Position numbers and translations under genes: made by a program
Source: Candidatus Cloacimonadota bacterium
Lineage (GTDB): Bacteria; Cloacimonadota; Cloacimonadia; Cloacimonadales; TCS61
Direction: 5' to 3'
NCBI GenBank assembly: GCA_021736135.1
Contig: JAIPGO010000004.1
Location: 22,500-86,499, forward strand
DNA length: 64,000 bases
Part shown: piece after piece, positions 9,292 through 18,363 of the stretch
How the letters are laid out: each line of letters begins with the position of its first letter
Position numbering within the stretch: the first letter of the stretch is position 1
The notes under the pieces: generated by a model
What the model saw: only the letters and a program-made list of their open reading frames with translations
Database searches by the model: none
What the model was told of the DNA's origin: nothing

Positions 9292-9573
9292 TTAATAGCG
9301 ATCACGACTTCTGGGACGGCTATCACGATCTTCGCGTGGTTTAGCCTGATTAACTTTGAGGTCTCTTTCGCCAAAAGCAGTTCCATTAAGACTATTGATA
9401 GCATTTTCAGCTTCAGAATCAACTGTCATTTCAACAAATCCAAAACCTTTTGAACGTCCGGTTTCCCGATCATTAATAACGTTAACGGATACAACTTCTC
9501 CATACTGTGAGAATAGTTCTTGTAAATCTTCCTGGGTTACCTTGTAATTCAAATTTCCTACATAAATATTCAT
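9292..9573 (-). CDS. RRM-domain RNA-binding protein
   Basis: A 93-residue protein that is nearly all one RNA-recognition motif: RNP2 'IYVGNLNY' at residues 3-10 and RNP1 'KGFGFVEM' at about 41-48, then a short Arg/Asp-rich tail ('DSRPRSRDRY'). The ATG at 9573 is preferred because GGAG sits 7 bases upstream and small bacterial RRM proteins start 'MNIYVGNL'; an ATG at 9585 lacks a site. Known relatives bind RNA, and in cyanobacteria many respond to cold. The upstream region is long (over 100 bases before any other signal), compatible with a regulated 5' leader, but I cannot place the promoter with confidence. It has its own terminator. Confidence 0.92.
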   Translation of the reverse strand: MNIYVGNLNYKVTQEDLQELFSQYGEVVSVNVINDRETGRSKGFGFVEMTVDSEAENAINSLNGTAFGERDLKVNQAKPREDRDSRPRSRDRY

Positions 9574-9965
9574 TTTCTTCTCCATGTGAGTCTCTAGTTA
9601 TTTTTCGGGCGCATACAACTCACCAATATGCATTTCTTTTATACTAATTTAATATCCACTTCACTCTTAGACAGTATTACGACGGTAAACCGTTAAGCGA
9701 CACTGTTCGGGAATTCCAGGATGTTTTACTTTTACAAGTATACTCAAATGCGTCAAGTAAATTAATATAAATAGCTGATTTAACTTTATTGATACTGATA
9801 AATATTAAAACAAATAGCACATAGTTGAGAACCAATAAATATTTAATTATAACTTTAGATTAAACAATAACAATAGCTATTATGACGATAATTAAAATTA
9901 CTTGATAATTTCCCTCTATCCAGCGTCCATTGTCAATCGATTACGATGCCCGTCAGACTCGATGT

Positions 9966-9994
9966 AGATTAATCTTTCCAGATTAATCTTTTTT
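9966..9994 (+). terminator. Terminator-like hairpin in the hairpin run
   Basis: AGATTAATC and GATTAATCT form a 9-bp stem with a 6-base loop, followed by TTTTT. No coding gene on the plus strand precedes it, so it may end an unannotated small transcript or be chance. Confidence 0.5.
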
Positions 9995-10199
9995 AAGAAT
10001 CAAACAGAAAGTTTGATTACGTCCCTTCGTAATTATGTTTGTCCCCATCCGTTTAATCCTCATAATCCGCAGTTGCAAGTCTTCTGAGAAAACTGCATTT
10101 TCTTGCCTTTACAGGCATAATGCACTCCATATAAATTGTGAAAATGAGAAACCGGGAAATTGTGGAACTGAGTTAAATTAAAGAGTAAAGGAGTTGTTA

Positions 10200-10223
10200 T
10201 TGGGCGAATCATCATTCGCCCAT
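10200..10223. repeat. Short interspersed hairpin (GGGCGAAT stem)
   Basis: GGGCGAAT-CATC-ATTCGCCC, an 8-bp perfect stem. It resembles the hairpins at 19421, 42237, 49219, 49295 and 61509 in size and in carrying a GGGC/GCCC base. Confidence 0.6.
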
Positions 10224-10239
10224 TAATATGAATAACCAA

Positions 10240-10448
10240 TTAACACATAAAATACTTCTTTAAATGTTTACCGTCAATTGCCAAATTCCAGTTCCTTTTG
10301 CTTCGCATACCTATTCTGGAAGTCGGCAGATTTTCATATTCCGGTTCCGGCATCTCAAGAATTTCATCATAATGCCTTTCAACAGATTATTCGCAGTAAC
10401 CTGTGATTATCCAGGTTGTGGCTGTCTCATACATGTGCCTGGGCTGTA
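10240..10448 (-). pseudogene. Possible degenerate coding remnant
   Basis: Reading the minus strand from about 10448, one frame gives 'HMYETATTWIITGYCE', an in-frame TAA, then 'SVERHYDEILEMPEPEYE' and further residues to a stop at 10240. The composition is protein-like on both sides of the stop, which suggests a decayed gene fragment. I do not recognise the family and there is no start or ribosome site. Low confidence. Confidence 0.25.
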
Positions 10449-10613
10449 ATTAGTCACGATCATGGTTTACTAAGGAAAGCAGAGCAGGTGAATTGAATAT
10501 TCAGGATGAATTGATCTTTAAAGATATTCTCTTTATTATGGTGTGAAGGTTACCTGGCTATGTAATCCTGATTGATGGAATTAGTATCATTATCTAATAT
10601 AGTTTTTTTCCTC

Positions 10614-11432
10614 TTATATTTTCACCAATATAATGCTAAATATATAGCTGACAAATATTGCCAGACAACCTGAAATAATGATAAATATATAAGACATCAG
10701 ATAATATGACCAGTCATAAGCACTTGCTGGTATAATGCTCTCATCTCCAAACTCACCATTATGACGGAATACTGATATTTTCAGTAATTTTTTCGCGCAG
10801 AAAACCGCCAGCGCAAACAGCACTACTCCATAAACAGAAAATAATGCATCGAAAGCTGCCAGAAAATTCCATATTCCATGCAGTAAAGATGCCACCAGGA
10901 ATGCCGGTATCAGATATAAAGCCGACTGAGGCTTACCCAGTCTAACTCCAAAAATAGTGATTGCTATCATATCAAAGAATAGATGTCCCGGCAATAACCT
11001 CGCCAGAAAAATCTGGTAAAGACTGCGGTTATAAATAGTGAAATCTAAAGTTTTATAAGCAATAACTGCGCCTTGAATGGTGGCATTCAAATAATAAGCT
11101 ATATTTTCGTAAAAAGCAAAACCCAGTGCAATCATACCCATAAACATAATGGCATCGAAAGATTCGTTAAGCTCCCGCTTCCAGATCTTCCAGACGATGA
11201 TGAACAAACCAAATTTTAAAAATTCTTCCCGTAAAGGCGCTAACAATACGATCTCATTGAAATCTATTTTCACAGACATGATACTCATCAGTATTGAATA
11301 GAATCCTGTTACCAGTATGGATAAAACAAAAACCTTTGCCATCGTAACGATGTTTTCCTTCTCATAACGGTCAAGGTACATCAGCAGCACTATCAAGGCA
11401 GAACTTATCAACGAGTTTATTATAACAGGCAT
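10614..11432 (-). CDS. PrsW-like intramembrane protease
   Basis: A 272-residue integral membrane protein with about eight hydrophobic segments. The PrsW/CAAX-like motifs are present: 'PLREEFLKFG' (paired glutamates) near residue 87, 'GFAFYENIAY' near 105, 'LLPGHLFFD' near 145, and 'LLHGIWNF' near 185. The histidines and glutamates within the membrane segments are the expected catalytic or metal residues. PrsW of Bacillus cleaves an anti-sigma factor; no anti-sigma gene is nearby, so the target is open. AGAGGAT lies 5 bases before the ATG. It is flanked by repeat-rich spacers and appears monocistronic. Confidence 0.85.
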   Translation of the reverse strand: MPVIINSLISSALIVLLMYLDRYEKENIVTMAKVFVLSILVTGFYSILMSIMSVKIDFNEIVLLAPLREEFLKFGLFIIVWKIWKRELNESFDAIMFMGMIALGFAFYENIAYYLNATIQGAVIAYKTLDFTIYNRSLYQIFLARLLPGHLFFDMIAITIFGVRLGKPQSALYLIPAFLVASLLHGIWNFLAAFDALFSVYGVVLFALAVFCAKKLLKISVFRHNGEFGDESIIPASAYDWSYYLMSYIFIIISGCLAIFVSYIFSIILVKI

Positions 11433-11707
11433 ATTATCCTCTTCATTTTTTTCAAATAAAACTCCTTTTCTCTTTGGGAAGATATGTCAAGGTATGTTTC
11501 AATTTTGGAGATTCTGTAACATTCTGTTTTCTTTCCAATATTTGTCATACAATTTTTATAATGAAAATGTATAACCTCTTGTGAAACAAAGTGCCAGCAG
11601 AGGAATAAACGTCGATTATAAAATATCCCTTTTTAGAAAATGAACTCCTCCACAAGTTGAAATATAAAAATTCCAGGGATATATCTACTTTTCATGATAC
11701 GAGATAA

Positions 11708-12028
11708 CTGGCATCCCCCCGTAAAATTATTCCTGTTATGAGGTAACTTCTTATTTTATAGAGTAATATTTAAGATTTATCTCTTATAATTCCCGGTACG
11801 GGATAAATTTGTATAGCGTAAGGTTGCACAGAAGGTGCTACCTTATGTAAAAAATGAGCCACTCCCCCACCCCATCGGCGCTGCGCGCCGATGAGGTGGG
11901 GGTATATGCCTCATTCATAAGGAAGTCTCGGAGTACCGAGCCAACCTTACGCTATACGAATATATCCCTTTCAGGGAAATGAAACTTCACAATAGGCGAG
12001 ATATTTAAAAATTACGGGGGGATGTTAA
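11708..12028. repeat. Palindromic element, family 1, copy B (near complete)
   Basis: The most complete uninterrupted copy, about 320 bp. Ends are CTGGCATCCCCCC at 11708 and GGGGGGATG at 12016-12024. Inside are CCCGGTACGGG and CCCTTTCAGGG subterminal hairpins, long arms (GTATAGCGTAAGGTT near 11812 and its complement near 11942), and the centre CCCATCGGCGCTGCGCGCCGA around 11880. Flanking TTTTCATGATACGAGATAA and TTTTTATGATATGAAGTAA match at 15 of 19 bases and may be an eroded duplication, although similar sequence also occurs inside other copies. It occupies much of the 11433-12198 spacer; the rest of that spacer shows no gene. Confidence 0.8.
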
Positions 12029-12198
12029 TTTTTATGATATGAAGTAATACTTGACAAGATATTATTCAAAATGTAAGTAAACAAAATAATAGGGAAAGAT
12101 GAAACGTAAATAATTTCCCTAAAACTATAAGAATGTGATCAAAAAGACTGATTCGGCATCTTTTTTAGAATCTTGCCGTAAAATTAAAGGAACCAGGT

Positions 12199-13497
12199 AT
12201 GAGAAAAATAATGATCTTTTTAATTATATTAGTGCTTTTAAGCTGCGCTAATGATAACGACAAGTCATCAGGAGATTTATTCAGTATTGAGGTGGTTGAT
12301 GCAAGCGGTGATCCCGTTTCCGGATTGATTGTAAGAGTCAATAATGGTTATTATCAGGGGACTTACAGATGGCTGACCCCAAAAACAGGTATCATATTCT
12401 CGCTTTCTGAAGCATCTGATGTCAAAATTGACATTTACGATCTTGAAAATCAGCATGTGAGATGTTTAGTGAATAAATACTGGGAGGCAGGCTGGTATAA
12501 TTATCTCTGGACTGGGAAAAATGATGCGGATGAACCAGCTAATATTGGCGGAACTAATATTTTCAGATACGAAATGATTGTCAGGGATCATGAGACGAAT
12601 GAGATAACTTTTCAAGATACAAAATATATGTGCCTGGAATTACAAACTCTTTCAAGCCGAAGTGATATCGGAACTACCGATGAGAATGGTAGGCTCAGCT
12701 TCAATAACAATCTGGCATTTCCTCATATCTTTAACTTAGGACCTCAACCGGGTTATGATGAGAACGCCGTTTATGTTGGAGATTTTAGTTTATCTGACTT
12801 AATCAATATCAAACTCATTGATCCTTTAACGGAAGAATACGTTTTATATCTCGAGCAAATGTCAAATTACGAAAGCAATCATTATCATCTTGTCTGGGAA
12901 TATCCTCAGAGCGCTAAATCTGATGGATACAACATTAACCCGATCACCTATGCTGAATTTGATCAGGATCTGGCAGTGAATTTAAAGACATCAGAACCTG
13001 CTGCCGACGAAATCACAGCAGCTGAGTTTAAATCAAGAAGTATAATGAGAGATGCTGATGGCTCCGGTGCCGGAACAGCAAATGATGGGGAAGCAATTTT
13101 TGAATCTGGTTTTCAATTAATACCATCTTCTACAGTTCTGAGCAGTTTTACGGCTGAATATTTCAATGGTGAGATAATTCTGCAATGGATTACTCAAAAT
13201 GAAATAAATAATGCTGGCTGGAACGTGTATCGCAGTGAGTCAGGATCTTTGGATGACAGTTATCGGATAAATCCTGAACTAATACCCGGAGCAGGGACTA
13301 GTGCTTATCCATCAGAATATGTATTTTGTGATGAATATGATATCGAGGAAGGCTTAACCTACCATTACTGGTTAGAATCAGTAGCATTTGACGGTAATGG
13401 TGAAATTTATGAACCAATATCAATAATGATACCCGATGGCTCTAACCCTCCTGTCGAGACAAAACTTTATCAGAATTACCCTAATCCCTTTAATTAG
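12199..13497 (+). CDS. Lipoprotein ending at a clipped 'NYPNPFN' sorting motif
   Basis: A 432-residue protein. The signal ends 'VLLSC' at residue 16, so it is probably a lipoprotein. Residues 65-130 hold a FlgD-like ('VKIDIYDLENQHV...WTGKNDADE') beta domain and residues 310-415 a fibronectin-like domain ('FNGEIILQWITQNEINNAGW'). The C-terminus is 'ETKLYQNYPNPFN' and then a TAG. In FCB bacteria this motif normally opens a C-terminal domain of 70-90 residues used for secretion or anchoring; here the domain is missing and a G-rich octamer array starts 29 bases later. GGAACCAGGT precedes the ATG. Probably a truncated exported protein. Confidence 0.75.
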   Translation: MRKIMIFLIILVLLSCANDNDKSSGDLFSIEVVDASGDPVSGLIVRVNNGYYQGTYRWLTPKTGIIFSLSEASDVKIDIYDLENQHVRCLVNKYWEAGWYNYLWTGKNDADEPANIGGTNIFRYEMIVRDHETNEITFQDTKYMCLELQTLSSRSDIGTTDENGRLSFNNNLAFPHIFNLGPQPGYDENAVYVGDFSLSDLINIKLIDPLTEEYVLYLEQMSNYESNHYHLVWEYPQSAKSDGYNINPITYAEFDQDLAVNLKTSEPAADEITAAEFKSRSIMRDADGSGAGTANDGEAIFESGFQLIPSSTVLSSFTAEYFNGEIILQWITQNEINNAGWNVYRSESGSLDDSYRINPELIPGAGTSAYPSEYVFCDEYDIEEGLTYHYWLESVAFDGNGEIYEPISIMIPDGSNPPVETKLYQNYPNPFN

Positions 13498-13526
13498 GAA
13501 AATGGTTTGTTTCTCTGGGACTAATG

Positions 13527-13707
13527 GAGGGTTAGAGGGTTAGAGGGTTAGAGGGTTTGAGGGTTTGAGGGTTTGAGGGTTTGAGGGTTTGAGGGTTAGA
13601 GGGTTAGAGGGTTTGAGGGTTAGAGGGTTTGAGGGTTAGAGGGTTAGAGGGTTTGAGGGTTTGAGGGTTTGAGGGTTAGAGGGTTAGAGGGTTTGAGGGT
13701 TTGAGGG
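13527..13707 (+). repeat. 22-unit octamer tandem array GAGGGTT(A/T)
   Basis: Twenty-two full 8-bp units from 13527 to 13702, plus a partial GAGGG. Each is GAGGGTTA or GAGGGTTT; in order they read AAATTTTTAATATAATTTAATT by last base. Every unit has a GGG run, so the plus strand could form G-quadruplexes. It follows directly on the truncated gene at 12199-13497. Confidence 0.95.
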
Positions 13708-13790
13708 ATGAGATTGTCTCTGCACCAAACTCACTGCGTTCGCTCTGGGGTAAGTTACTTGGATCTATAATGTTTATTGAATATTTATTA

Positions 13791-13935
13791 GTCTGTAGGA
13801 CTTATATATTTGTAGAATAAATGATAGCGACACTTATCACCCCCCACCCCGGCGACCGACTTAGCCGGTCGCCGAGATGAGGGGATATTGCCAATGTTTT
13901 TTCTAAAATTATACCCAAAAGGGAAAAGAATATAT
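13791..13935. repeat. Palindromic element, family 2, copy 1
   Basis: Left arm 'TAGTCTGTAGGACTTA...TTTGTAGAA', a GC-rich centre CGGCGACCGACTTAGCCGGT near 13849-13872 flanked by C and G runs, and a right arm ending in an AAAGGGAAAAG sequence. It matches the copy at 41708-41840 in order of parts. No gene is present in 13708-14110. Confidence 0.6.
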
Positions 13936-14110
13936 TAGCAATGAAGAAAAACCATGATAAATGATTTATAATTAAACTGATTTGGTCTTTTTCTTAAAAG
14001 AAAACCTGAACGGCAGTACTTTTCTAATTATGATGTATAAATCACTGAAAAGGAATGCTTCCTGTAGAACTGTCTCCTAAATTACCTGGAATATGCGTGT
14101 ATTTTATTAC

Positions 14111-14140
14111 TTGACAGTCTGGGATATAGTTATATCTAAT
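14111..14140 (+). promoter_or_regulatory. Possible promoter of 14188 gene
   Basis: TTGACA at 14111-14116 with TCTAAT 18 bases later at 14135-14140. The start codon is 48 bases further on. Confidence 0.4.
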
Positions 14141-14187
14141 AATAATATGGATTATTAAGATATTAAAGACATAAAACCGGAGATGAT

Positions 14188-15240
14188 ATGAAGAAGATTT
14201 TGTTTCTGATAGTTATACTGCTCCCCTTATCGGGAATTCTTTACAGTGAAGAAAATGATATGGACAGGATCATGCCGAAGAAGCTTGTTTATGCGGAATT
14301 ACCAGATAATTACCCGAAAGAGCTGGATGAACTTTTCCTTTTTTACGGGGATACTATCCAGGCATTGTCTAGCGGGAACACTAACTATATTGAAGCAAAT
14401 ACAAGATTAATATCCCTTGTTGCCAATCTAGATAAAGCAAAAATCCGCAGGCTGAAATATCTGCTCTGGCTGGCAGGGAATGCAATACCGGAATATTTCG
14501 CGGAATATCAAGCCATCAATGGAAATCTATCAAAAATAAATTATCTCGAATCTTTTACCTGGGATGATATCGAAAGATTATCTGTTTACCCCCCGAAACA
14601 ACTGCAGGATGAGATCAATGGTAACAGAGAAAACGAGCAAATGCGGTCAATAAGTCTTATTAATTTTATGATTGATGCCGCTGAAAAAGATCCCGGGGCT
14701 GAAACTCCTCCCTCTTATTATATGTTGTGGCCAGTTTGGGCAAGAGTTCTCATAACAGAAGCAAGTAAATTAAGTAATGAGAATAATAATAGGGGTACGC
14801 AATATTTTATCTTGAGTTGTGAGATAATAGAAACTTATGGTGACAAATTTCCTAGGAAAGATCTCAATATAGTGGTGCTTGATTATGGCAATTATTTCAA
14901 ATATATCCCCGGTAAAGAATGCCTGATCAATTTTACTTATGCGATCCAGCCGGATTACGAGAAATGTTTCGATATGGTAAAATCTTCCCAGAAAGACGGC
15001 TTATATCCAGAAAGGCATTATATTGCCCAATCCCAGATGATCAGGGAAATTATTGATGATGAGATCATAATTCGTTCACCATATAAAATCGGAGAGTTTC
15101 CTGATATCAATATTCCCATAAAACCATCAAAGGATTTCTACGACGATCATTTTGGTGATAAAGATAAAGTTGGATTTTCAGATTTCATTCGTCATCTGGA
15201 TGATATAGTGAGTTCATTGAAGGAAGGAACCGGCAAGTAG
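14188..15240 (+). CDS. Exported protein of unknown function
   Basis: A 350-residue protein with a signal peptide (residues 1-20, 'LSGILYSEE'). The rest is largely helical and contains no motif I recognise. CGGAG lies 5 bases before the ATG. It stands alone between a repeat-rich spacer and the TetR operon. Probably periplasmic. Confidence 0.7.
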   Translation: MKKILFLIVILLPLSGILYSEENDMDRIMPKKLVYAELPDNYPKELDELFLFYGDTIQALSSGNTNYIEANTRLISLVANLDKAKIRRLKYLLWLAGNAIPEYFAEYQAINGNLSKINYLESFTWDDIERLSVYPPKQLQDEINGNRENEQMRSISLINFMIDAAEKDPGAETPPSYYMLWPVWARVLITEASKLSNENNNRGTQYFILSCEIIETYGDKFPRKDLNIVVLDYGNYFKYIPGKECLINFTYAIQPDYEKCFDMVKSSQKDGLYPERHYIAQSQMIREIIDDEIIIRSPYKIGEFPDINIPIKPSKDFYDDHFGDKDKVGFSDFIRHLDDIVSSLKEGTGK

Positions 15241-15292
15241 ACTGTGGTTAGAATCTCTAAACAGTAATAATCCCCATAGGCAATTTTTTTAT

Positions 15293-15321
15293 TTGACAGA
15301 AAAGTGCTGTGTTTTTATTAG
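15293..15321 (+). promoter_or_regulatory. Promoter of TetR/TonB-receptor operon
   Basis: A consensus TTGACA (15293-15298), 17-base spacer and TATTAG (15316-15321), 28 bases ahead of the TetR start. Repressors of this type usually bind such a region; no long operator palindrome is obvious. Confidence 0.65.
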
Positions 15322-15348
15322 TGAACAGTGTTTATTAATGAGGTGATA

Positions 15349-15984
15349 ATGCAGGTTCTAAAAGACGAAGTGCAGTTGGAAATATTACGTCAGGCGCGGC
15401 AGGAATTTCTGGCAAAGGGATATAGGGAGGCATCCTTGCGTGCCATAACGCAGGGAGCAGGGATGACTGTGGGTAACATATACCGTTACTTTGCCAGTAA
15501 AGATGCGCTTTTCCGGGAACTGCTGGCACCTGTGATCGGTCAGATCGAGATGATGAAGATGGCATTAAGGCAGCATGCGGCACAAGAACATGAACCTTCT
15601 GACGAGGCAGCAGAGCATGAACAGATGGTGCTCCTGGTCTATAATTTTATCAGGAAACACAGGGATGATCTAAAGCTGCTGCTTTCCGGCGCAGGCGGTT
15701 CCAGCCTGGAAAATTTCAGGGAAGAACTGATCAACTGGTATGGAGCCATATATCGTAAATATATGGAAGAAGCCTGGAAATTTTTGGGACAGGGAGAACT
15801 GCAGATCCATGAAAGAACTATTTATCTCATCTCTCAAAGTGTTGAAGCTGCTCTGATTGAATGCATAATTCATGATTACAGCCTGGAAGAAGTGAAACAG
15901 GTGGCAGAAGAAATGTTCTCTTTCTTCAGTGGCGGTTCCAGGCAGATTATTGAAGATAAATTAAAAATGAAAAATGAAAGATGA
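15349..15984 (+). CDS. TetR-family transcriptional regulator
   Basis: A 211-residue protein. The start at 15349 is preferred over 15328 because GAGGTGAT lies just upstream. The TetR helix-turn-helix is at residues 10-55 ('FLAKGYREASLRAITQ...GMTVGNIYRYFASKDALF'), followed by a helical ligand-binding half without recognisable family. It is the first gene of an operon with a TonB receptor and a DUF4249 lipoprotein, so it probably represses them and itself in response to a small ligand. The 3' end has ATGAAAA/ATGAAAG heptamer-like repeats. Confidence 0.88.
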   Translation: MQVLKDEVQLEILRQARQEFLAKGYREASLRAITQGAGMTVGNIYRYFASKDALFRELLAPVIGQIEMMKMALRQHAAQEHEPSDEAAEHEQMVLLVYNFIRKHRDDLKLLLSGAGGSSLENFREELINWYGAIYRKYMEEAWKFLGQGELQIHERTIYLISQSVEAALIECIIHDYSLEEVKQVAEEMFSFFSGGSRQIIEDKLKMKNER

Positions 15985-16038
15985 AGAGATATTTTTTTTG
16001 ATTGAATAATGAACGATGTATATTATAGTGAGGTAGTT

Positions 16039-18354
16039 ATGAAGTGTTTTTTTGTTTTACTGGTTTTTGTTTTATCAGGCAGCCTGAATGCTGCCACGGT
16101 CAGTGGGTATCTGATATCCGCAGCAGATGGAGAAAAGATCACTTATGCCAGCGTGTTCTTGCCTGAAACCGGGCAGGGCGCTCAAAGTAATGCGGATGGC
16201 ATATTTTCAGTGACAGGGATATTGCCTGGAACTTATAAGCTTCAGGTGAAATGTCTGGGTTATGCTCTTCTGGAACAGGAACTTGTGATTAAGGATGAGC
16301 TTGATGACCATCACTTCAACTTTGAGCTGAAGCGGGAAGCGATAGCCGTAGCAGGAACGGGTATCAGCGGGAACGTGGAATATCAGCGCATTGATTTTGA
16401 TCAGGAAAGCCAGGAAATCCGTTCCGGCAGACTGGAGATGAAAGGGGACCTGATAGCGGAATTACCCCAGGCCGCCGATGCGGACGTGATCAAGGCAATT
16501 CAGATTCTGCCTGGTGTGAGCAGCCTTAATGAGCAATCTAATGGGTTATATGTCCGCGGTGGAACACCGGATCAGAATCAGATACTTCTGGATGACACGG
16601 ATGTGTATAATCCCTCGCATCTGGGAGGAATTTACAGCACATTTAACACGGATGCCATTGCGAGTGTAAATCTTTACAAAGGTGGATTTCCAAGTAAATA
16701 TGGCGACCGGCTGTCATCCGTGCTTGATATTCGTAATAAAGACGGAAACCGGAAGCAGTCGGAGGGAATATTCAGATTAAGCATGATGAGCGGTGCCGCC
16801 ACGCTGCAGGGTCCCTGGAAGATTTTGGGAGAAAGGGGCTCCTATATGGCTTCATTCAGGCGTACTTTATATGACGTATTTCCGCTGGACGTGCCGGACA
16901 TGGGCTTTTATGACGGACATGCGAAATTGAACTGGGATGCGGGAATATATGATAAAATCTTATTCAGTACTTATTTCGGAGAAGATAATTACCATACCGA
17001 TGAAGGTGAGGCAATTGACATGGTCTGGGGAAATAATACTTATACGGGGCAGTGGCGTCATATCTTCAATTCTGCGTTATATAGTAATTTCAATTTATCC
17101 AACAGCCGGTTCCATTTTAATATGGTGATGAATTTCGGCAGCGATACATCCGTGACTCAGGAAAACAGGATCAATGATATAACCTTGAAGAGCAATTTTC
17201 ATTATCAGCCCAATGAAGCGCATCAGATAGAATTTGGCTTTGAGGGTAAATATCTGAATATAACTTTTGGAGCAGAGACTGATCTGGACATTAACACCAG
17301 TCATTATCCCTGGCTGGAAGTGCCGTCATATCAGGGCAGTGTATATTTGCAGGATAGTTGGGCCTTGAATGATAAATGGACTATTCAGCCGGGGCTGCGC
17401 CTGACCTGGTGCCAGGCGGTAAGCGAATATCGCCCGGAAAAGGATAAAGCGGAATATTTTAGAACGTCACCCCGTTTATCACTACGAAGAAGAATGTCGG
17501 AAAACAGCAGTATGTTCGTCAGTTACGGCAGATATTATCAGTATCTGGCAACGACCAACAGAACAGACTGGCCTATGACCTTATGGATGCCGATTGATAA
17601 GAGCGCAGAACCAGGAGAGTCAGATCACTACGTTTGGGGGTGGCAGATGCGCCTGACCGATAATCTTTCCATCCAGGCAGAGGGATATTATAAAGCGCTG
17701 CGCAATCAGATAGCATTCGATGAAGAAGCGTTTATGGAATATGAAGAAGGCGATTTTCTGGGGGACGTCTATAATATCGGAGATGGCTACAGTTGGGGTG
17801 GCGAGCTTTTAGTGGCTTCCAACTGGTCTGGTGTGGAAGGCTTTATCAGTTATTCATACAGCCGAAGCAGGATCAGGAATGACGGCGTAAATATTAATCC
17901 GGAAACTGAAGAAGCCGAATATTATTATCCCAAACACGACAGAACCCATAGCCTGAAACTGATGGAAAATTACTATTTAACCCGCGAAACAGGGCATTAT
18001 ATTGCAGGAAGTGAAATGACTCTGGGGCTGGTATATACTTATGGCACGGGACAACCGGTGCAAATGCCGGAAGGCGTTTATGAAGACGGATATGGTATTC
18101 AATTCATCGAAGGTTATCTGGATAATGGACGTCTGCCGGATTACTCCCGACTGGATGCAAGTTTAAGATTCCTCTGGCAGATGGATAAGTGGAGCATCGA
18201 ACCTTATGTGCAGGTGGTGAATGTGCTGAACCGTGAAAACGTCTGGACCCGTGACTGGTATGCTGTAGCTGAAGAAAACGATATTGCTCTGAAATATAAT
18301 GATACCGTAATGTTCGGTCTGATGCCGTTTTTGGGCGTCAATATTAAGTGGTAA
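16039..18354 (+). CDS. TonB-dependent outer-membrane receptor (SusC-like N-terminus)
   Basis: 771 residues from the ATG at 16039, which has GAGG 5 bases upstream and opens a clean signal peptide ('SGSLNA'); an ATG at 16009 is less likely. Residues 20-105 are a carboxypeptidase-regulatory-like domain ('VSGYLISAADGEKITYASVF'). A plug domain follows ('QILPGVSSLNEQSNGLYVRGG', 'ILLDDTDVYNPSHLGG', 'YKGGFPSKYGDRLSSVLD'), then a beta-barrel to the end, closing with an 'NIKW' strand. Such receptors import ligands too large for porins using TonB energy. The partner DUF4249 lipoprotein starts 9 bases after the stop. The ligand is unknown. Confidence 0.9.
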   Translation: MKCFFVLLVFVLSGSLNAATVSGYLISAADGEKITYASVFLPETGQGAQSNADGIFSVTGILPGTYKLQVKCLGYALLEQELVIKDELDDHHFNFELKREAIAVAGTGISGNVEYQRIDFDQESQEIRSGRLEMKGDLIAELPQAADADVIKAIQILPGVSSLNEQSNGLYVRGGTPDQNQILLDDTDVYNPSHLGGIYSTFNTDAIASVNLYKGGFPSKYGDRLSSVLDIRNKDGNRKQSEGIFRLSMMSGAATLQGPWKILGERGSYMASFRRTLYDVFPLDVPDMGFYDGHAKLNWDAGIYDKILFSTYFGEDNYHTDEGEAIDMVWGNNTYTGQWRHIFNSALYSNFNLSNSRFHFNMVMNFGSDTSVTQENRINDITLKSNFHYQPNEAHQIEFGFEGKYLNITFGAETDLDINTSHYPWLEVPSYQGSVYLQDSWALNDKWTIQPGLRLTWCQAVSEYRPEKDKAEYFRTSPRLSLRRRMSENSSMFVSYGRYYQYLATTNRTDWPMTLWMPIDKSAEPGESDHYVWGWQMRLTDNLSIQAEGYYKALRNQIAFDEEAFMEYEEGDFLGDVYNIGDGYSWGGELLVASNWSGVEGFISYSYSRSRIRNDGVNINPETEEAEYYYPKHDRTHSLKLMENYYLTRETGHYIAGSEMTLGLVYTYGTGQPVQMPEGVYEDGYGIQFIEGYLDNGRLPDYSRLDASLRFLWQMDKWSIEPYVQVVNVLNRENVWTRDWYAVAEENDIALKYNDTVMFGLMPFLGVNIKW

Positions 18355-18363
18355 GGAGTTAAG

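Larger units (their letters stand above)
9574..10239. other. Long intergenic stretch; leader of RRM gene and a run of short hairpins
   Basis: 9574-9760 is the probable leader of the RRM gene. 9770-9910 is AT-rich without evident structure. 9940-10040 holds consecutive short inverted repeats: the terminator-like one at 9966-9994, AATCAAAC-GTTTGATT near 9998-10018, and TACG-CGTA near 10019-10032. No open frame of interest. A small RNA is possible but not shown. Confidence 0.4.

Noticed and set aside
10264..10449. Plus-strand 61-residue frame
   Set aside because: No ribosome site and odd composition; the opposite strand looks more protein-like.
13527..13707. CRISPR array
   Set aside because: Units are contiguous 8-mers without spacers, and no cas gene is present.
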